Positions 42,290 to 49,639 of a stretch of DNA of 64,000 bases are shown here, one piece after another; position 1 is the stretch's first letter; each line of letters begins with the position of its first letter. The translations under genes were made by a program, and so were the position numbers. Under the pieces are notes generated by a model. The model was given only the letters and a program-made list of their open reading frames with translations, was not told where the DNA came from and did no database searches. This DNA is from Geomesophilobacter sediminis (GTDB lineage: Bacteria; Desulfobacterota; Desulfuromonadia; Geobacterales; Geobacteraceae): NCBI RefSeq assembly GCF_016458275.1, contig NZ_JAEMHM010000023.1:37706-101705 (forward strand), read 5' to 3'.

Positions 42290-43467
42290 TCAGCAAGTTC
42301 CAGATCGCCTACAAGAGCCTTTTGCGCAAGAAGGTCCGCACCCTCCTCACCGTGGTCGGGATCACCCTGTCGTCGCTCGTGCTGGTGAGCCTGTTCGGCT
42401 TCAACCAGGGCTACGAGAAGGCACTCAACCACGACATCGACAACATGGGCTACCAGATCATGGTCATGGCCAAGGGGTGTCCCTACGAGGCGGCGACCCT
42501 GATGCTCCAGGGGGGGAAGGGGCTGCGTTACATGGATCCCGGCATGGTCCGGGACATCGCGAAGCGTCCGGAGGTGCAGGCGACCACCCCGATCCTGATG
42601 CAGGCCTTCTTCGATCCCAACAAGGGGGAGAGCGGCGGCATCGCTGGGTATTTCGGGGTCGACCCGTCGAGCTATCCGGCCATGAAGCCGTTTCTGCGCT
42701 TCCGCAAGGGGAGCTGGTTCGTGTCCGACACCGCCCGCGAGGTGGTGATGGGGTACGAGGCGGCCGAGCTGGAGCAGCGCGAGGTCGGCGACATGACCAT
42801 GGTTCCCGAGAAGAACGTGCCGCTCAAGGTGGTCGGGATCCTGGAGCGGACCGGCACCCAGGACGACGGGACCATCTTCGTCCCGCTCAAGACCCTGCAG
42901 CAGATCGCCGGGACCGACAAGATCACTACCATCGGGATCAAGGCGAAGAAGGACGCCGACCTGGTGCGGCTGGAAAACGAGCTCTACCAGCTTCCCGACG
43001 TGCAGGTGGTGAGTTTTTCCCAGGTGAAGCAGACCATCATGAAGCTGATCGGCACCGCGCGGGTGATGGTTCTCTCCATTGCGCTGATCGCGGTCTTCAT
43101 CGCGATGGTCGGGGTGGCCAACACGGTCCTCATGTCGGTCTACGAGCGCAAGCAGGAGATCGGGATCTTGAAGACCATGGGGGCGATGCCGCACGACATC
43201 TTCGTCCTGGTCTGGACCGAGACCCTCATGCTCTGCGCCGGGGGCTCCGTGGTCGGGATCATGGCCGCCATGCTTTGCAACGGGATCACCGACCTGTTCA
43301 TCCGGCGCCTGCTCCCGTATGCTCCGAGCGGCGGGCTGGTGGCGATCGACTTCAGGCTCGCCCTGTATACCCTGGGGATCATCCTCGTGGTGGGGCTTTT
43401 GAGCGGGCTGTACCCGGCGTGGCAGGCAGGAAGGATGCGCCCGCTGGAATCGATCAGGAGCGAATGA
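42286..43467 (+). CDS. MacB/FtsX-type ABC transporter permease
   Basis: The 393-residue protein has four TM helices (about 17-40, 264-290, 315-335 and 358-380), a large periplasmic domain (about 45-255) between TM1 and TM2, and a C-terminal FtsX domain (MVGVANTVLMSVYERKQEIGILKTMGA). The YERKQEIGILKTMGA coupling helix matches the MacB/LolC/LolE family. Such permeases move lipoproteins or periplasmic substrates outward, or act as mechanotransmitters. The ATPase is encoded next. It overlaps the previous gene by 4 bp. No separate HlyD/MacA adaptor is in the operon. Confidence 0.92.
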   Translation: MISKFQIAYKSLLRKKVRTLLTVVGITLSSLVLVSLFGFNQGYEKALNHDIDNMGYQIMVMAKGCPYEAATLMLQGGKGLRYMDPGMVRDIAKRPEVQATTPILMQAFFDPNKGESGGIAGYFGVDPSSYPAMKPFLRFRKGSWFVSDTAREVVMGYEAAELEQREVGDMTMVPEKNVPLKVVGILERTGTQDDGTIFVPLKTLQQIAGTDKITTIGIKAKKDADLVRLENELYQLPDVQVVSFSQVKQTIMKLIGTARVMVLSIALIAVFIAMVGVANTVLMSVYERKQEIGILKTMGAMPHDIFVLVWTETLMLCAGGSVVGIMAAMLCNGITDLFIRRLLPYAPSGGLVAIDFRLALYTLGIILVVGLLSGLYPAWQAGRMRPLESIRSE

Positions 43468-43468
43468 C

Positions 43469-44161
43469 ATGGCCGATACCGACATCACCCTCGACGCCCG
43501 CGGCCTGAGCCGCGCCTACCGGCGCGGCAGCGAGGAAATCCTCGCCCTGGACGGCGTCACCCTCTCGATTAAGCGCGGCGAATTCGTCTCCTTCATGGGG
43601 CCGTCCGGCTCCGGAAAGACGACGCTGGTGAACCTTTTGGGGTGCCTGGACAACCCGAGCGCCGGGGAATTGCATCTGGCGGGAAAGAAGATCTTCGGGG
43701 AGGGGAAACGGCTCTCCGAGCGGGAGCTGACCGTGGTACGGCGGGAGGTGTTCGGCTACATCTTCCAGAACTTCTACCTGGTCCCGAGCCTGACCGTGCG
43801 CGAGAACGTGGCGGTGCCGCTGGCGTTCTACCGCAAGCCGGGGGCCGAGGCGGAGGTGGACCGGCTCTTGAAGCTCTTGGGGATCGAGCACCGGGCGAAC
43901 CACCTGCCGCGGGAGATTTCCGGAGGCGAGATGCAGCGGGTGGCGATCGCCCGCGCCCTGGTGAACCGCCCCGAGATCCTTTTGGCCGACGAGCCGACCG
44001 GCAACCTGGACTCCCGGCGCTCCACCGAGATCGGCGAGGTGCTGCAGGAGCTGAATCGCAGTTCCGGGCTCACCATTGTGATGGTCACCCACGACCCCGG
44101 CCTGGCGAAGCTCGGCGGCCGGCACATCGAGATGCGCGACGGCCGGGCCTACGAGGGGTAG
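43469..44161 (+). CDS. ABC transporter ATP-binding protein (LolD/MacB type)
   Basis: The 230-residue ATPase has Walker A GPSGSGKTT, Q-loop FQNFYLVPSLTVRENV, signature ISGGEMQRVAIARAL, Walker B ILLADEPTGNLD and H-loop VTHD. The EPTGNLD form is typical of the LolD/MacB/FtsE group. It pairs with the FtsX-type permease encoded 1 bp upstream. It is the last gene of the heme-binding-protein/ABC operon; a terminator follows. Confidence 0.94.
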   Translation: MADTDITLDARGLSRAYRRGSEEILALDGVTLSIKRGEFVSFMGPSGSGKTTLVNLLGCLDNPSAGELHLAGKKIFGEGKRLSERELTVVRREVFGYIFQNFYLVPSLTVRENVAVPLAFYRKPGAEAEVDRLLKLLGIEHRANHLPREISGGEMQRVAIARALVNRPEILLADEPTGNLDSRRSTEIGEVLQELNRSSGLTIVMVTHDPGLAKLGGRHIEMRDGRAYEG

Positions 44162-44212
44162 GGGCGCAGGCTTCCGCGTCGGACCGATCGGACGAATCGG
44201 TCGAATGCTAAA

Positions 44213-44252
44213 AGAAAAGGCCGCCTGCCTTTGGGCAAGCGGCCTTTTTTTC
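44213..44252. terminator. Bidirectional terminator between ABC ATPase and HdeD-like genes
   Basis: Stem AGGCCGCCTGCC / GGGCAAGCGGCC with a short loop, A4 on the left and T7 on the right, between two converging genes. Confidence 0.87.
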
Positions 44253-44266
44253 TGGTCGGGCTCTTT

Positions 44267-44860
44267 TTAGAGACCGAAGCCTTTCGGCTCCAGGGACATC
44301 ACGACGGCTGTCACGCCGTGGGAAATCAGCTCCAGCGACACGAAGAGGCCGATCACCCACAGCCCGGTGACCGGCCACTGCGCCATGATCAGGAAGCCGA
44401 GGATCACGGAGAGCGCGCCTGACGCTATGGACCAGCCCCAGTAACGGTTGGTCCGGTGCTCGATCGAGAACGCCATCCGCACGAACCCGAGGGCGATCAG
44501 CGTCGCCGCCAGGAAGAAGGTGAGCTCGACGGAGCTGGCGACCGGCGTCAGGTAGATGATCGCCCCGGCAAAGAGGTACAGGACCCCCAGCAGCGCAGCC
44601 GGAAGCACGTTGCGCAACCCGTGCGCCGAGAAGCTCTGTACGAGCTGGGAGAACCCGGCGACGATACACAACCCTCCGAAGAACAACACGCTCATCAGGG
44701 TCATGACGGTGAGGTAGCCCAGCCCGATGACCCCGAGAACCGCGAACACGATGCCCATCGCGGCGAGCCAGCCCCGGTGCAACCCGGTCTCGTCATAGGC
44801 CTGCTCCGCGAAGATCCCGTGATGAAAGAAGTGGTACCCGTGCGGGGTAGTGAATCTCAT
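44267..44860 (-). CDS. HdeD-like membrane protein (DUF308)
   Basis: The 197-residue protein has six hydrophobic segments (about 31-53, 57-78, 86-106, 111-128, 141-160 and 166-186), the fold of HdeD/DUF308 acid-resistance-type proteins. Signature fragments include GWLAAMGIVFAVLGVIGL and GALSVILGFLIMAQW. Its role is unclear; in E. coli HdeD is linked to acid resistance at high cell density. GGAGGTG lies 8 nt before the ATG. It lies 125 bp downstream of lepB with the same orientation. Confidence 0.87.
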   Translation of the reverse strand: MRFTTPHGYHFFHHGIFAEQAYDETGLHRGWLAAMGIVFAVLGVIGLGYLTVMTLMSVLFFGGLCIVAGFSQLVQSFSAHGLRNVLPAALLGVLYLFAGAIIYLTPVASSVELTFFLAATLIALGFVRMAFSIEHRTNRYWGWSIASGALSVILGFLIMAQWPVTGLWVIGLFVSLELISHGVTAVVMSLEPKGFGL

Positions 44861-44985
44861 ACGACATCACCTCCACCCGCTATTCTACGCTCCTCGTCTC
44901 TGAGAGAAAACCGTTTAGGCCCGCCCTGCCGCAGTTAATCAAAGGGCTTCATTGTCAATTGGTAATTATTCCTTGTCAATTGCCG

Positions 44986-45636
44986 TCAATTGATCACTCC
45001 GCCGATCCGGTTCCAGCGCACCCGGGAGTTTTCGGAGTCCCAGGACCAGTACTTGATCATCGCCTTCCCCTTGATGTCGCTGTCGGTGACGAAGCCCCAG
45101 AAGCGGCTGTCGTAGGAGCGGTCCCGGTTGTCCCCCATCATGAAGTACGAGCCGGCCGGCACCCGGACCGGGCCGAAGTTGTCCCGGGGCGCGGCATCCC
45201 GCGGAATGATCCCGGATTCCTTGTGCACCTCGTGCGGGTTGCGGTAGGGGACCCCGTTCACGAAGACCTGCTTGTCGCGTACCTCGACCTGGTCCCCCGG
45301 CACGCCGATCACCCGCTTGATGAAGTCCTTGCTGCGGTCCTCGGGGAACTGGAATACCATGATGTCGCCCCGCTCCGGGGCGTGGATGCGCAGGATGCGC
45401 TTGTCGCTGAAGGGTAGCTTGATCCCGTACACCATCTTGTTCACGAAGAGGTGATCCCCGATGAGCAGGGTGTCTTCCATGGAGCCGGAAGGGATCTTGA
45501 AGGCCTCGACAAAGCAGTAGCGGACCACCATGGCGATCAGGAGTGCCCAAAGCAGCGATTCGATGTATTCACGGGTGGTCGATTTGGTTTTCACGGTGGC
45601 GTCCTGGGGTGCGGTGGTGGCAGATAGGTTCGACAT
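44986..45636 (-). CDS. lepB: Signal peptidase I
   Basis: The ATG at 45636 has AGGAGAAG upstream and gives 216 residues; longer upstream starts are unsupported. One N-terminal membrane helix (about 28-44) is followed by the catalytic Ser S52 (KIPSGSMEDTL) and Lys K107 (DFIKRVIGVPGD). The C-terminal boxes GDNRDRSYDSRFWG and the cytoplasm-proximal VFQFPEDRSKDFIKR are typical. It cleaves signal peptides of exported proteins. It is encoded downstream of an ECF-type sigma factor and a 58-residue protein with short gaps, an unusual placement suggesting that its expression is coupled to the sigma factor. Confidence 0.94.
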   Translation of the reverse strand: MSNLSATTAPQDATVKTKSTTREYIESLLWALLIAMVVRYCFVEAFKIPSGSMEDTLLIGDHLFVNKMVYGIKLPFSDKRILRIHAPERGDIMVFQFPEDRSKDFIKRVIGVPGDQVEVRDKQVFVNGVPYRNPHEVHKESGIIPRDAAPRDNFGPVRVPAGSYFMMGDNRDRSYDSRFWGFVTDSDIKGKAMIKYWSWDSENSRVRWNRIGGVIN

Positions 45637-45661
45637 GTCTTCTCCTGGTTGGATGAGTTCC

Positions 45662-45838
45662 CTAAAAAACAGGGGCGGCTTTGAGTATTCCCAGCGCGGT
45701 CCCGCCGCCGGCAAGGAGGTAGCGCAGCGGCCGGGACCAGAGCAAACGGTACAGTTGCGGCACGCGGGCCGCTTCGTAGGCATAAACCTTTTTCATGACT
45801 TTCGCGGTAAAATCCGGAGCCGGTTCATACGCTTTCAT
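45662..45838 (-). CDS. Small 58-residue protein between sigma factor and lepB
   Basis: The ATG at 45838 has GGAGGTG seven nt upstream and overlaps the sigma-factor stop by 14 bp, so it is translationally coupled. The sequence begins MKAYEPAPDFTAKVMKKVYA and has a weakly hydrophobic segment (PLRYLLAGGGTALGILKAA) near the C-terminus. The DFTAKVM opening recalls the start of the membrane-proximal part of some anti-sigma factors (FxxxVM), but no zinc-binding anti-sigma domain is present. It may be a truncated or minimal anti-sigma partner. Confidence 0.65.
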   Translation of the reverse strand: MKAYEPAPDFTAKVMKKVYAYEAARVPQLYRLLWSRPLRYLLAGGGTALGILKAAPVF

Positions 45839-46388
45839 GGCCGACACCTCCAAAATGCCCTTTCCACAAGAGCCTGATCTTTTCCTTGGCCCGGAACAGC
45901 CGGGTCTTCACCGTGGCCGGTGCCACTCCCGAACGCCGCGCGATCTCTTCGAGGCTCGCCCCCTGGATGCTCATGAGAATGGTGGCGCGAAACGGTTCCG
46001 GGAGGTCCTTCAGGCAGGCCGCGAGCGCCTCCCGCTCTTCCCGGCGCAGCAGCGCTTCCTCGGCCGAGACCCCGCCGGCCGGGACCTCGTCGAGCGCCTC
46101 CGGCGCTAGCGAGTCGGTGCGGCGCAGCCGGCGCAATTCGCTGATGCAGCGGTTGCGCGCCGCGATGTAGAGCCACGCGGCGAACGGGGTGCCGCGGTCG
46201 GGATCGAAGCGGCGCAGCTCCTGGTACACGCTCAGGAACACCTCCTGCCCGATGTCCTCGGCGAGGTGGGCGTCCTGGACGATATGGAAGATGAAGGCGA
46301 GGAGGTTGCGGTGGTAACGTTCCACCAGCGTCGCGTAGGCATCGACGTCCCCCGCCTGAACCCGCCGTATCGTGATCCGGTCGTCCAT
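45825..46388 (-). CDS. ECF-family RNA polymerase sigma factor
   Basis: The start at 46388 has AAGGGAG upstream; a longer upstream extension is not supported. The 187-residue protein has region 2 (about 10-85: YATLVERYHRNLLAFIFHIVQDAHLAEDIGQEVFLSVYQ and the RFDPDRGTPFAAWLYIAARNRC segment) and region 4 (about 130-180: LPEPFRATILMSIQGASLEEIARRSGVAPATVKTRLFRAKEKIR). It directs transcription of an unknown regulon. It heads a three-gene operon with a small protein and lepB. No classical anti-sigma gene follows. Confidence 0.92.
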   Translation of the reverse strand: MDDRITIRRVQAGDVDAYATLVERYHRNLLAFIFHIVQDAHLAEDIGQEVFLSVYQELRRFDPDRGTPFAAWLYIAARNRCISELRRLRRTDSLAPEALDEVPAGGVSAEEALLRREEREALAACLKDLPEPFRATILMSIQGASLEEIARRSGVAPATVKTRLFRAKEKIRLLWKGHFGGVGHESV

Positions 46389-46645
46389 CCACGCTCCCTT
46401 ATTTCCGTTTCTGCTGGTTATACGCGGCAGCTGGGAAAAGGTTCCCGAAAAAATGCGACTGCCCCAGTAAACACCATCGCGGCCCGAAAATCCAGCCCGA
46501 AGCGCAGCCGCAGCCGTCGCGCTTCGGGCAACTTTCGGCTTGTCGTTCCAGCCAAGGCGTGAAATAATCACGCGTTCCCTACCGGATCCGGCTCTTCCGG
46601 CCTTCCGGAAAGACCGGCCCCACTTCAGACGCGGAGGAAGATGCA

Positions 46646-46894
46646 ATGGACCCCAAGATGGAACGGACCGCCGCGGCGGTAGGAAAAAACGAAGAAATCG
46701 CCGACGCGCTGGATGAGCTTCTCAAGGGGCCCAACGACCGGGCCTTTGTCGTCTGCAGCTTCGACGACTGCAAATCCAACATTACCGGGCGCTGTACCGT
46801 CTATACCATCCAGAACGTGCCGCGGATGAGGACCACCGGGCCTTGTGAAGGATACGAGGCCCGCGGCGCCGACCCGGGCGGCGCGCCGAGCTGA
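46646..46894 (+). CDS. Small four-cysteine protein, unknown function
   Basis: The 82-residue protein has a good GGAGG 8 nt before the ATG and a terminator after it. The N-terminal half is helical (KNEEIADALDELLKGPNDRA). The C-terminal half contains C37, C42, C50 and C67 (VVCSFDDCKSNITGRCTVY ... GPCEGYE), a spacing suited to metal or disulfide binding. No family was recognised. It lies divergently from the sigma-factor operon, so it may be regulated by it, but this is inference. Confidence 0.75.
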   Translation: MDPKMERTAAAVGKNEEIADALDELLKGPNDRAFVVCSFDDCKSNITGRCTVYTIQNVPRMRTTGPCEGYEARGADPGGAPS

Positions 46895-46931
46895 CGTTAA
46901 TAATCGAACCTTCACGCTCATAGGAAGACAG

Positions 46932-46966
46932 AAAGAGGGGCCGGCAGTATTGCCGGTCCCTCTTTG
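46932..46966. terminator. Terminator, bidirectional, between small Cys protein and multicopper oxidase
   Basis: Hairpin AGAGGGGCCGGCA / TGCCGGTCCCTCT with a TAT loop and short T run on the plus side; the minus side has TTTC. It sits between converging genes. Confidence 0.75.
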
Positions 46967-47007
46967 CTTTGGTGCGCCGCGCGCCGGAGGGCGCCGACGG
47001 AGTCCGG

Positions 47008-49269
47008 CTATTTACGGACCTTGTACGGACGCATCATCTCGTTGTCCTCATGGTCCAGGATGTGGCAGTGCCAGACGTAACCCGGGCCGGTCGTCGGGTC
47101 AAACGGGTACAGGTTGATCCCGGCCAGGGAACGTCCCGGAATGAGGGGGGCGCTGGTAGGGGCCCAGCGCATGACGATCCGCATCACCTGTCCCGGGTTC
47201 GCCTTGCCCGTGTCCTTGAGCCCGGACTCTTCCGGGGAGGGCGGGGCAGCGTCGTTGATCAGGTACGGAGTGATGTCCGGGTTGCCCCCTACCACCGGCA
47301 CCTTCTTCTGGCCGTTGGGGAGGTCGACGGTCTCGCCGGCGATCACGTAGGGAAGCGGCGGGCCGTAGGCCGGGCAGGGGTTGAGCGGATCGAGCCCGTC
47401 GCACTGGAGCGGCAGCGGCGAGCCGAACGCCTTCGCCCAGGCACCGGGGATGGTGGTGGCGGGGTTGCCGGTATCCAGCCCGATGTAGCCGTTGCCGACC
47501 CCGGTGATGGTCCCGTCGGCATCGAAGGACTGCCGGTTCAGGATCTCGAACTGCACCAGGTGGGTGTGGATCGGGTGGGCGTCACCGGTCAGGTTGATGA
47601 TCTCCCACATCTCGGTGGAGCCGATCCGGGGGGTCTCGGTGATGCCGTCGGCAAAGAAGGGGGCGATGTTGGGGGACCTGGTGCCGTCCCACCGGGTGTT
47701 GTTGAGCAGGACCTCCACCGGTCCGCCCGGGCTTTCATGCTCCTTCAGGATCAGCTGGCGCACCTTGTCGATTTTCACCCCGCGGGCGAGGTTCCCCTTG
47801 CCGTCGGTCAGGCGGAGCACCGGATTGGGACGCCGGCACTCGCCGGCGGCCGGATTGCAGCTGTTGTCTCTGCCCTGCCTGCTTTGGACCTTGAACATCA
47901 TGACGCTTGCCATCCCCGGCTGGTCCACCCCCGGGATCAACCCGTCCGGATACGGGACCGGCGCGTTGTTGGTGACCACGATCTCCTCGCGGGCGAGCCT
48001 GCTGAAATCGACGATGACGTCGGCCCGCTCGCCGGGGGCGATGAAGACCTGCTGCACCGGGACCGGAGCGTCGAGGTAGTTGTCGTCGGCGCCGATCTGG
48101 AAGACCGGGGCGGTGCCGAAGCTGAGCCGGAAGACCCTGGCATTGGCGCCGTTCAAAAGCCGCAGCCGGTAGCGCCGCGGTTCGACCTTCAGGTACGGCC
48201 AGGGAGCGCCGTTGACCACCGCGACGTCCCCGATGAATTCCGGGATCCAGAAGGGGTGGAGATCCGGGTTGGTCGGCGGGCCGTTCAGGTTGCTGGTAGC
48301 GACGTCGGCACCCGAGCCGTCCGGGAAGAAGAGCTGGCTGTTGGTGTCGAACTGGCGATCCTGGAAGACCATCTCGATCTCAAAGGGCCCGGAGGGGAGA
48401 TTTTTCGGTTCGTTGGCCGGATCGCGGACCAGGTAGAAGGCCTCCAGCCCGCTGTAGACGTTGGTGCGGGTGGCGCCCAGGGAGTGGTCGTGGAACCAGA
48501 GGGTCCCCGGTTCCTGGCTGTTCGGGTAGGCGTAGACCGCGGTCCCGTCTCCCGCATTGTAGAGCGTGGCGTAGGCGGGCCCTTTCTTGCCGTCCTGGGT
48601 GAACCAGGCATCCGGGCCGCCGTCAAACTGGGACGGCACCTCGGCCCCGTGGAGGTGCGGCACCGAAGGGGGGGCTCCGGTGAACGGCTTGCAGCAGGGG
48701 CTATCGCTGTTTTCCGCCTTGGTGCAGTCCACCATCGCCGCCATGCACTGCAGCATCACCCCGTTGGGGTCGGCCCAGTGGATGGTCTGATCGACGGTGA
48801 GCACCCCCTGCACCAATCCGTCGGAAAAGATGTTGCCGACCAGGTTGGAGGGATTGAACTGGGGCAGCTCGTTTTGGTACTTGACCACCGTCGGCGTGTG
48901 ACGCCGGATGTCGAGGGTGACGGCGGGCCAGCGTGCCGGGCCGAGGATCCTGCCGTTCTTGTCGGCGGTCTCATAGGCCCACACCCGGGTCTTCTGGACG
49001 TTCACCGCCGGGCAGGTCCCGCCCGGGTAGGGGGTCTGGTTCGGATCGGGGAGCACCTGCTGTTCGACTTCCTTCATGGTGATGGTGAGTTGGGGATGAG
49101 CCTGGGTGTCGACCCGGGGAATACCGGCAGGGCCGAACACCGGCAAAGGAACCGCAAATTTAGGAATACAATCACCGGGAAGGGCCGTCTGCGGTACCAG
49201 AACACTCGCTTGAGCACCCCCTGCGGTGGCTATGAGCAATGCTATGAGAGACAAGGTTTTCTTCAACAT
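47008..49269 (-). CDS. Exported multicopper oxidase
   Basis: The 753-residue protein has a signal peptide (MLKKTLSLIALLIATAGGAQA) and AGGAGGAG ahead of the ATG. The copper ligand motifs are all present in the expected order: HLHG and WFHDHSLG (N-terminal cupredoxin), HPIHTHLVQF and the C-terminal WHCHILDHEDNEMM, which supplies the type 1 Cys and Met. Three cupredoxin domains spread over the length. It resembles CotA/bilirubin-oxidase-type enzymes that oxidise phenols or metal ions with O2; related proteins in Geobacter affect metal-oxide reduction. Extra Cys (CCKPF, CNPAAGEC) suggest disulfides. Monocistronic. Confidence 0.93.
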   Translation of the reverse strand: MLKKTLSLIALLIATAGGAQASVLVPQTALPGDCIPKFAVPLPVFGPAGIPRVDTQAHPQLTITMKEVEQQVLPDPNQTPYPGGTCPAVNVQKTRVWAYETADKNGRILGPARWPAVTLDIRRHTPTVVKYQNELPQFNPSNLVGNIFSDGLVQGVLTVDQTIHWADPNGVMLQCMAAMVDCTKAENSDSPCCKPFTGAPPSVPHLHGAEVPSQFDGGPDAWFTQDGKKGPAYATLYNAGDGTAVYAYPNSQEPGTLWFHDHSLGATRTNVYSGLEAFYLVRDPANEPKNLPSGPFEIEMVFQDRQFDTNSQLFFPDGSGADVATSNLNGPPTNPDLHPFWIPEFIGDVAVVNGAPWPYLKVEPRRYRLRLLNGANARVFRLSFGTAPVFQIGADDNYLDAPVPVQQVFIAPGERADVIVDFSRLAREEIVVTNNAPVPYPDGLIPGVDQPGMASVMMFKVQSRQGRDNSCNPAAGECRRPNPVLRLTDGKGNLARGVKIDKVRQLILKEHESPGGPVEVLLNNTRWDGTRSPNIAPFFADGITETPRIGSTEMWEIINLTGDAHPIHTHLVQFEILNRQSFDADGTITGVGNGYIGLDTGNPATTIPGAWAKAFGSPLPLQCDGLDPLNPCPAYGPPLPYVIAGETVDLPNGQKKVPVVGGNPDITPYLINDAAPPSPEESGLKDTGKANPGQVMRIVMRWAPTSAPLIPGRSLAGINLYPFDPTTGPGYVWHCHILDHEDNEMMRPYKVRK

Positions 49270-49639
49270 AAAGAATCTCCTCCTCTTACATGTTATGCAG
49301 TTGCTCCAATCATAAGCTGTGCCAATGAGGGCTTTGTCTATGTCAATGCGTTATTCGCTAGTTACCGTAGCCGGATGCCGTGAAGGTTGCGAAAAATGAC
49401 TGTCAAAATCAAAATGGCCGGCCGTGCCAGGGCCTGCTGCTGCCGGTTTTCCGAGGGTGCAAAAAAAATCGCAGCTGCAAAAATCTTGGCACCCCCCCGC
49501 CCTTTTTCCCCGGGGTCACCACCCCGGCCAACGCGCGGGAAAATCTTCTGAGCCAGTGGTTCCCGCTCCTTTAAGGGGGGCGTGCGTGAGGGCGAGCTTG
49601 CAAGGGACTGGGTGCGGATGGGGTCGTTCGAGACGGGGG
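49270..49639. other. Intergenic between LigD end and multicopper oxidase start
   Basis: 370 bp. The left part holds the multicopper oxidase leader (ribosome-binding site AGGAGGAG). The middle (near 49440-49580) has several homopolymer runs (A8, C7) and CCCCGGGGTCACCACCCCGG, possibly the LigD terminator region. No gene or known RNA was recognised. Confidence 0.45.
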
